This document shows positions 7,306 through 11,155 of a stretch of 11,155 bases of DNA, piece by piece (position 1 is the first letter of the stretch; the number at the start of each line of letters is the position of its first letter). The position numbers were made by a program, and so were the translations under genes. Under the pieces are notes generated by a model. The model worked only from the letters and a program-made list of their open reading frames with translations. It had not been told where the DNA came from and made no database searches. Source of the stretch: an uncultured Collinsella sp. (GTDB lineage: Bacteria; Actinomycetota; Coriobacteriia; Coriobacteriales; Coriobacteriaceae); assembly GCA_902482185.1 (NCBI GenBank), contig CABSZR010000030.1, forward strand, positions 1 through 11,155, written 5' to 3'.

Positions 7306-9954
7306 CTAGCAGACGGCGTAGTCCTGAGGCTCGCGGCCGTAGTAGGCGTCCAGGTAGAGCTCCTTGATCTCGCTCATGAGCGGGTAGCGCGGGTTGGCGC
7401 CGGTGCACTGGTCGTTGAATGCCTGCTCGGTCATCTCGTCGAGGGTGTCGAGGAAGTACTGCTCGTCAACACCGTAGTCGGCGATGGTCTTCTTGACGCC
7501 GATAAAGTCCTTGAGCTCCTCGAGCTTCGTGATGAAGTTCTCGAAGACCTCCTTGTCGTCCTTGCCCTCGATGCCGCAGTACTTGGCCATCTCGGCGTAG
7601 TTGTGCAGCGCGTTGGGGTAAGGATACTGGGAGAAGGTACCCATCTTGACGGGGGCCTCGGCGGCGTTGTAGCGCATGACGCGGGTCAGGATGACGGCGT
7701 TGGCGAGGCCGTGGGGCAGGTGATGGAAGGCGCCGAGCTTGTGGGCCATGGAGTGGTTGAGGCCCAGGAAGGCGTTGGCGAAGGCCATACCGGCCATGCA
7801 AGAGGCGTTGTGCATCTCCTCGCGGGCATGCGGGTCCTTGGCGCCGTTCGTGAAGCTGGAGGGCAGGTTCTCGAAGACGAGCTTAGCAGCGCGCTCGGAG
7901 AGGCCCTTGGTGTAGTCGGAAGCCATGATGGAGACGTAGGACTCGATGGCGTGGGTCATGACGTCGATGCCGGAGGCAGCGGTCAGGCCGCGCGGGGCGG
8001 TCATGCAGTTGTCGGCGTCGACGATAGCCATGTTGGGGAGCAGCGCGTAGTCGGCGAGCGGCCACTTGATGCCGGTCTCCTTGTCGGTGATGATGGCGAA
8101 CGGCGTGCACTCGGAGCCGGTACCCGAAGAGGTCGGGACGGCAACGAAGTAGGCCTTCTTGCCCATCTCGGGGAAGGTGAAGATACGCTTGCGGATGTCC
8201 ATGAAGTCCATGGCCATGTCCTCAAACTTGCACTCGGGGTGCTCGTACATCATCCACATGATCTTGCCGGCGTCCATAGCGGAGCCACCGCCGACGGCGA
8301 TGATGACGTCCGGCTCAAAGAGAGCCATCTGCTTGGCGCCGCGACGTGCGCACTGCAGCGACGGATCGGGCTCGACGTCGTAGAAGCAGTCGTGGGCGAT
8401 GCCCATCTCGTCGAGCTTGGCCTCGATGGCGCGGGTGTTGCCATTCTTGAAGAGGAACTGGTCGGTGACGATGAAGGCGCGCTTCTTGCCCATGACGTTG
8501 CCCAGCTCGTCGAGGGCGACGGGCGTGGAACCCTTCTTGAAGTAGACCTTCTCGGGAGCGCGGAACCACAGCATGTTCTCACGGCGCTCGGCCACAGTCT
8601 TAACGTTGATCAAGTGCTTCACCCCAACGTTCTCGGAGACGGAGTTGCCGCCCCAGGAGCCGCAGCCCAGGGTCAGAGACGGCTTCATGCCAAAGTTGTA
8701 CAGGTCACCGATGCCGCCGTGCGAGGACGGGGTGTTGATGACGATACGGCAGGCCTTCATGACGTGCTCGAACAGGCTGATCTTCTCGGCCTGAGCGGGG
8801 TGCACGTACAGAGAGGCGGTGTGGCCCGGGCCACCGGCGAGCACCAGGTGCTCGGCCTTGTCGACGGCCTCCTGGAAGTCCTTGGCGTGGTACATGGCCA
8901 GGACCGGGGAGAGCTTCTCGTGGGAGAACTCCTCCTTGGCGGGGTCGGTAGAGGTGACCTCGGCGATCAGGATCTTGGTCTTGGCGGGAACCTCGATGCC
9001 GGCGAGCTCGGCGATCTTGGCGGCAGCCATGCCGGGGATGCGGTGATCGAGGGCGCCGTTCTTGAACATGGCAGCACGCAGGGCCTCCATCTCGGCACCC
9101 TGCTTGACGAAGTAGCAGCCGCGCTTCTGGAACTCGGCCTTAACCTGGTCATAGATGCTGTCGATGACGGTCACGGACTGCTCGGAAGCGCAGATCATGC
9201 CGTTGTCGAAGGTCTTGGAGTGGATGATGGAGTTGACGGCGAGCAGCACGTCGGCGGTGTCGTCGATGACGACCGGGGTGTTACCGGCGCCAACGCCCAG
9301 GGCGGGCTTGCCCGAGGAGTAAGCGGCCTTGACCATGCCCGGGCCACCGGTGGCGAGGATGATGTCGACGTCGCGCATGACCATGTTGGTCAGCTCGATG
9401 GAGGGGACATCGACCCAGCCGATGATGCCCTCGGGGGCGCCGGCCTTGACGGCGGCGTCAAGCACGAGCTTGGCGGCGGCGATGGTGCACTTGGCGGCAG
9501 CCGGGTGCGGGGAGATGATGATGGCGTTGCGGGTCTTCAGGCAGATCAGCGTCTTGAAGATCGCGGTGGAGGTGGGGTTGGTCGTCGGAATGACGGCGCC
9601 CACGATGCCGATGGGCTCGGCGATCTTGGTGATGCCGTAAGCCTCGTCGCGCTCCAGGACACCACAGGTCTTGGTGTTCTTGTAAGCGTTGTAGATGTAC
9701 TCTGCGGCGTAGTGGTTCTTGATGACCTTGTCCTCAAGAACGCCGCGGCCGGTCTCCTCGATGGCCATCTTCGCCAACGGGATACGAGCCTTGTTGGCGG
9801 CCATGGCGGCCTCATAGAAGATCTTGTCGACCTGCTCCTGCGTGTACGTAGCAAAAAGCGCCTGGGCCTCTCGCATCTGAGCGAGCTTAGCCTCAAGCGC
9901 CTCTACGTTGTCCACAATTGCGGGAGTAGTGTTTTCCGGTGACTTTTTCACCAT
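7306..9954 (-). CDS. adhE: Bifunctional acetaldehyde-CoA/alcohol dehydrogenase
   Basis: Cytosolic fermentative enzyme that reduces acetyl-CoA to acetaldehyde and then ethanol, using two NADH; the family assembles into filaments called spirosomes. Its 882 residues compare with 891 in E. coli. The N-terminal aldehyde dehydrogenase domain (about 15-445) has the catalytic cysteine C255 in NGMICASEQS and the glycine-rich ATGGPGMV at 201-208. A linker follows at about 446-462. The C-terminal iron-dependent alcohol dehydrogenase (about 463-870) has the NAD motif GGGSAMDAGK at 555-564, and iron ligands D664 and H668 (GIDVMTHAIES) plus H734 and H748 (NHSMAHKLG, LPHGLANA), spaced as in E. coli D653, H657, H723 and H737. 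Both active sites look intact. The start is fixed by AAGGAG (9961-9966) 6 bases before ATG 9954. The gene has strong codon bias, with essentially no TTA, CTA or TCA codons, as expected for high expression. The phosphotransferase gene follows. Confidence 0.97.
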   Translation of the reverse strand: MVKKSPENTTPAIVDNVEALEAKLAQMREAQALFATYTQEQVDKIFYEAAMAANKARIPLAKMAIEETGRGVLEDKVIKNHYAAEYIYNAYKNTKTCGVLERDEAYGITKIAEPIGIVGAVIPTTNPTSTAIFKTLICLKTRNAIIISPHPAAAKCTIAAAKLVLDAAVKAGAPEGIIGWVDVPSIELTNMVMRDVDIILATGGPGMVKAAYSSGKPALGVGAGNTPVVIDDTADVLLAVNSIIHSKTFDNGMICASEQSVTVIDSIYDQVKAEFQKRGCYFVKQGAEMEALRAAMFKNGALDHRIPGMAAAKIAELAGIEVPAKTKILIAEVTSTDPAKEEFSHEKLSPVLAMYHAKDFQEAVDKAEHLVLAGGPGHTASLYVHPAQAEKISLFEHVMKACRIVINTPSSHGGIGDLYNFGMKPSLTLGCGSWGGNSVSENVGVKHLINVKTVAERRENMLWFRAPEKVYFKKGSTPVALDELGNVMGKKRAFIVTDQFLFKNGNTRAIEAKLDEMGIAHDCFYDVEPDPSLQCARRGAKQMALFEPDVIIAVGGGSAMDAGKIMWMMYEHPECKFEDMAMDFMDIRKRIFTFPEMGKKAYFVAVPTSSGTGSECTPFAIITDKETGIKWPLADYALLPNMAIVDADNCMTAPRGLTAASGIDVMTHAIESYVSIMASDYTKGLSERAAKLVFENLPSSFTNGAKDPHAREEMHNASCMAGMAFANAFLGLNHSMAHKLGAFHHLPHGLANAVILTRVMRYNAAEAPVKMGTFSQYPYPNALHNYAEMAKYCGIEGKDDKEVFENFITKLEELKDFIGVKKTIADYGVDEQYFLDTLDEMTEQAFNDQCTGANPRYPLMSEIKELYLDAYYGREPQDYAVC

Positions 9955-9959
9955 TTGTG

Positions 9960-9977
9960 TCTCCTTGCGATCGGAGA
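9960..9977 (-). promoter_or_regulatory. adhE ribosome binding site, possibly in a short stem
   Basis: On the minus strand AAGGAGA precedes ATG 9954. The segment TCTCC just upstream (plus-strand 9973-9977) can pair with the GGAGA of the site (9960-9964), giving a 5-bp stem with an 8-base loop. The ribosome binding site itself is strong; the stem is short and could be chance. Confidence 0.55.
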
Positions 9978-9994
9978 TTTACCCTACGCCTTGC

Positions 9995-10003
9995 ATGATA
10001 GCA
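9995..10003 (-). promoter_or_regulatory. Probable extended -10 promoter of adhE
   Basis: On the minus strand TGC-TATCAT forms an extended -10 (TGn plus a near-consensus hexamer) about 40 bases before the adhE start. No good -35 box is found at the usual distance; TTACCG lies about 20 bases upstream. The -10 is embedded in a small inverted repeat, CTTGC on one side and GCAAG on the other (9990-10005). Transcription would start near 9988, leaving a leader of about 35 bases. Confidence 0.45.
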
Positions 10004-10046
10004 AGAAATTATTCGGCGAACGGTAAGATTCCTCTAAAAGGCACAC

Positions 10047-10076
10047 TAAAACGCTTCAATAAAATGAATCGTTTTA
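10047..10076. promoter_or_regulatory. Operator-like inverted repeat upstream of adhE
   Basis: TAAAACGCTTCA (10047-10058) and TGAATCGTTTTA (10065-10076) form 12-base arms with one mismatch around the 6-base spacer ATAAAA. The repeat is centred about 73 bases upstream of the inferred adhE transcription start. The size and symmetry suit a dimeric transcription factor. It does not resemble the Rex consensus (TTGTGA-n6-TCACAA) often found at adhE genes. The regulator is unknown. Confidence 0.5.
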
Positions 10077-10106
10077 ACCTAAACTATCTGCCTGCTGCAT
10101 CGCCCC

Positions 10107-10158
10107 ACTCATTGGGGACAGACTTACATGAGTGCTTTCACTCATTGGGGACAGACAT
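10107..10158 (+). repeat. Left REP-like repeat unit of the transposase element
   Basis: Two direct copies of ACTCATTGGGGACAGAC (10107-10123 and 10140-10156), 33 bases apart, flank a short segment. Between and overlapping them is the palindrome ATGAGTG-CTTT-CACTCAT (10128-10145), a perfect 7-bp stem. Bases 10109-10158 recur in inverted orientation at 11106-11155 with 49 of 50 identical. The arrangement resembles the paired REP sequences recognised by RAYT transposases. Confidence 0.88.
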
Positions 10159-10180
10159 CGATTTGCCATTTTGCCGTTCT

Positions 10181-10218
10181 TGACCTATTTTTGCCGCTCA
10201 TTGGATATAAATAGGTCA
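10181..10218. promoter_or_regulatory. Inverted repeat overlapping a possible transposase promoter
   Basis: TGACCTATTT (10181-10190) and AAATAGGTCA (10209-10218) are perfect 10-base arms with an 18-base spacer. They coincide with promoter-like boxes: TTGACC (10180-10185) as -35 and TATAAA (10206-10211) as -10. The 20-base spacing is longer than ideal. A protein bound to the repeat would block such a promoter, so autoregulation is conceivable. The spacer also contains CTCATTGG (10197-10204), the first eight bases of the flanking repeat unit. Confidence 0.45.
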
Positions 10219-10241
10219 CAGGCTCAGCATTTCGCGTTCCT

Positions 10242-10285
10242 TCTCTCCTTTTAGGTGTTGCCTGTTCAGTTTTTGAAAGGAGAGA
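10242..10285 (+). promoter_or_regulatory. Stem masking the transposase ribosome binding site
   Basis: TCTCTCCTTT (10242-10251) is perfectly complementary to AAAGGAGAGA (10276-10285), with a 24-base loop that could add a few weaker pairs. The right arm contains the whole Shine-Dalgarno sequence of the gene starting at ATG 10288. In the mRNA the stem would therefore close the ribosome binding site. Comparable masking hairpins are known in IS200 tnpA leaders, where they keep transposase levels low. Confidence 0.65.
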
Positions 10286-10287
10286 TT

Positions 10288-11064
10288 ATGCCCCGATGCG
10301 CCCGCGCCGTTTCGCTCACCGGCTATTACCACGTCTTTGACCGTGGTAACTCTAAACAGATTATTTTTGAAGATGACTCCGACCGCTATCGTTTCCTATC
10401 GGATATCTCGGACAGGTTTGCGCGCCATGAAGTGGCGGTTTTGGCTTGGTGCCTTATGGACAACCACTTTCATTTGATGGTTGATGATCCGTTCGACAAT
10501 CTTTCAAAGGCGATGCAGTGCGCATTGACGGCATATGCTAAGTATTTCAATGGGAAAACGGGGAGAACGGGGCATTTGTTTGACAATCGCTATTCGCGGG
10601 TCGCGGTCGAGTCGGACACACAGGCGGTGCAGCTACTCGATTATATCCATCTCAATCCTGTGAAGGGTGCAATTAACTCACTCGAAGCGTACCGCTGGTC
10701 AAGCTACAAGGCATATCAGCTGGGCTATGATCCCTTTGACATCTGTGATGCGGCCCCTATGCTCGATATTGTCGGAGGCTCCCGTTGCTATTGCGAGCAT
10801 CTCGAGGAAGTTGCCGGGCGCATCTGGTCAATGGAGGTTCTTCCACGCCGGCGGATCCCCGATGAGGAGGCCCTTTCCGTTGCGCGCGAAGTTCTGCCGA
10901 GCATAGATCCTGCACTGCTCAAAGCCCTGCCACGCCCCGAACGCGATGCGTGTCTGCTGAGGCTTAGGCGGGCGCATCTCACGGTCAAGCAAATTGCCCG
11001 TATCACCGGCATCGGCGCTACAAGCGTGACCAAGGCAACTGCAGACTGGAAGGATGCTGCGTGA
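10288..11064 (+). CDS. REP-associated tyrosine transposase, Y1/HUH family
   Basis: A 258-residue protein of the IS200-like Y1 transposase superfamily (COG1943-type), a single-strand DNA nuclease and ligase. The opening GYYHVFDRGNSKQIIF is typical of RAYT proteins. The HUH metal motif is H60-F61-H62 in MDNHFHLMV. The nucleophilic tyrosine is most likely Y83 or Y86 in TAYAKYFN. HLFDNRY (96-102) and LDYIHLNPVKG (117-127) are also family hallmarks. Residues about 222-252 (LTVKQIARITGIGATSVTKA) form a helix-turn-helix tail, as in RAYT groups with a DnaA-C-like DNA-binding domain. The frame is intact. The ATG at 10288 is chosen over TTG 10255 because AGGAG (10278-10282) lies 5 bases before it. RAYTs are usually domesticated single-copy genes that disperse short REPs rather than moving themselves. 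Confidence 0.9.
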   Translation: MPRCARAVSLTGYYHVFDRGNSKQIIFEDDSDRYRFLSDISDRFARHEVAVLAWCLMDNHFHLMVDDPFDNLSKAMQCALTAYAKYFNGKTGRTGHLFDNRYSRVAVESDTQAVQLLDYIHLNPVKGAINSLEAYRWSSYKAYQLGYDPFDICDAAPMLDIVGGSRCYCEHLEEVAGRIWSMEVLPRRRIPDEEALSVAREVLPSIDPALLKALPRPERDACLLRLRRAHLTVKQIARITGIGATSVTKATADWKDAA

Positions 11065-11105
11065 GGCTGGGGCCGGAGCCAGTCAGTGCGTCGCATGCGT
11101 GCTTC

Positions 11106-11155
11106 ATGTCTGTCCCCAATGCGTGAAAGCACTCATGTAAGTCTGTCCCCAATGA
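11106..11155 (-). repeat. Right REP-like repeat unit, inverted copy
   Basis: Reverse-complement copy of 10109-10158 with one difference (position 11122 against 10142). The change falls in the middle of the palindrome stem (11119-11136), leaving three pairs on each side of a C/T mismatch, whereas the left stem is perfect. The repeat is cut by the window edge and could be longer. Confidence 0.88.

Larger units (their letters stand above)
9955..10287. other. 333-base divergent intergenic region
   Basis: This non-coding stretch separates the divergent adhE (-) and transposase (+) genes and is visibly richer in A/T than the flanking genes. It holds the adhE leader and probable promoter, an operator-like inverted repeat (10047-10076), the left repeat unit of the transposase element (10107-10158), a second inverted repeat with promoter-like boxes (10181-10218) and a stem masking the transposase ribosome binding site (10242-10285). 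A 91-codon plus-strand frame (9908-10183) crosses it but begins inside adhE and looks like chance. Confidence 0.7.
10109..11155 (+). mobile_element. RAYT (REP-associated tyrosine transposase) element
   Basis: One Y1-type transposase gene is enclosed by 50-base inverted repeats (10109-10158 and 11106-11155, 49/50 identical), giving a unit of at least 1,047 bases. Each end contains a palindrome and two GGGGACAGAC boxes. This fits a REPtron, a RAYT gene with flanking REPs, better than IS200/IS605, whose ends are not inverted copies of each other. The match runs to the last base of the window, so the true right border, and hence any target duplication or flanking sequence, is not visible. Confidence 0.8.

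Noticed and set aside
7297..9942. An 881-codon plus-strand open frame antisense to the whole of adhE
   Set aside because: It mirrors adhE codon by codon. The gene avoids TTA, CTA and TCA, so the opposite strand has no stops. The product is a Gly/Val/Leu/Asp-rich low-complexity string with no recognisable fold, and no ribosome binding site fits.
10107..10156. CRISPR-like direct repeats
   Set aside because: Only two 17-base copies with a 16-base interval that is itself part of a palindrome. The inverted copy beyond the transposase shows they are element ends.
9908..10183. 91-codon plus-strand frame in the adhE upstream region
   Set aside because: It starts inside adhE on the opposite strand, runs through the promoter and repeat sequences, and has no ribosome binding site or recognisable protein features.
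11065..11082. GC-rich hairpin just after the transposase stop (GGCT...AGCC)
   Set aside because: The stem is only about four pairs and no T-tract follows, so it is not supported as a terminator.

Overview
The window looks like chromosomal DNA of a GC-rich, anaerobic, fermentative Actinomycetota bacterium, most plausibly a member of the Coriobacteriia close to Collinsella. This is inferred from protein style, gene order, the MEP isoprenoid pathway and a large AdhE. No database was consulted, so the taxon is tentative.

Region 1 (1-6274, + strand) is one tight operon: cdsA (5' end outside the window), dxr/ispC, rseP, ispG and proS. cdsA and dxr share one base (TAATG). dxr-rseP and rseP-ispG are separated by about 25 and 13 bases, and ispG-proS abut directly. 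The operon combines phospholipid precursor synthesis (CdsA), two steps of the MEP pathway (Dxr, the first committed step, and IspG, the penultimate 4Fe-4S step), a site-2 intramembrane protease (RseP) and prolyl-tRNA synthetase. This grouping is familiar from many bacteria, where frr and uppS usually lie just upstream. The unusual member is RseP: about 100 extra residues with a winged-helix look sit in the cytosolic loop behind its HEGGH segment.

Region 2 (6275-6452) is a convergent intergenic gap with two strong hairpins. The first ends the proS operon. The second is symmetric and can stop transcription from both sides.

Region 3 (6453-9954, - strand) holds adhE (bifunctional aldehyde/alcohol dehydrogenase, an NADH-recycling route to ethanol) and, downstream of it, a small APH/choline-kinase-fold phosphotransferase of unknown substrate. 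A very stable hairpin without a U-tract lies between them.

Region 4 (9955-10287) is a 333-base non-coding, comparatively AT-rich stretch. From left to right it holds the adhE leader with its ribosome binding site, a probable extended -10 promoter for adhE, a 30-base operator-like inverted repeat, a pair of ATTGGGGACAGAC repeats around a 7-bp palindrome, a second inverted repeat that coincides with a possible promoter for the next gene, and a 10-bp stem that would mask that gene's ribosome binding site.

Region 5 (10109-11155) is a compact REP-associated tyrosine transposase (RAYT/Y1, HUH-type) unit. One gene is enclosed by a 50-base inverted repeat (49/50 identical) that runs to the last base of the window, so the right border may continue outside.

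The best candidates for something undescribed are the winged-helix insertion in RseP and the architecture and translational masking of the RAYT element. The rest is well-known housekeeping metabolism.
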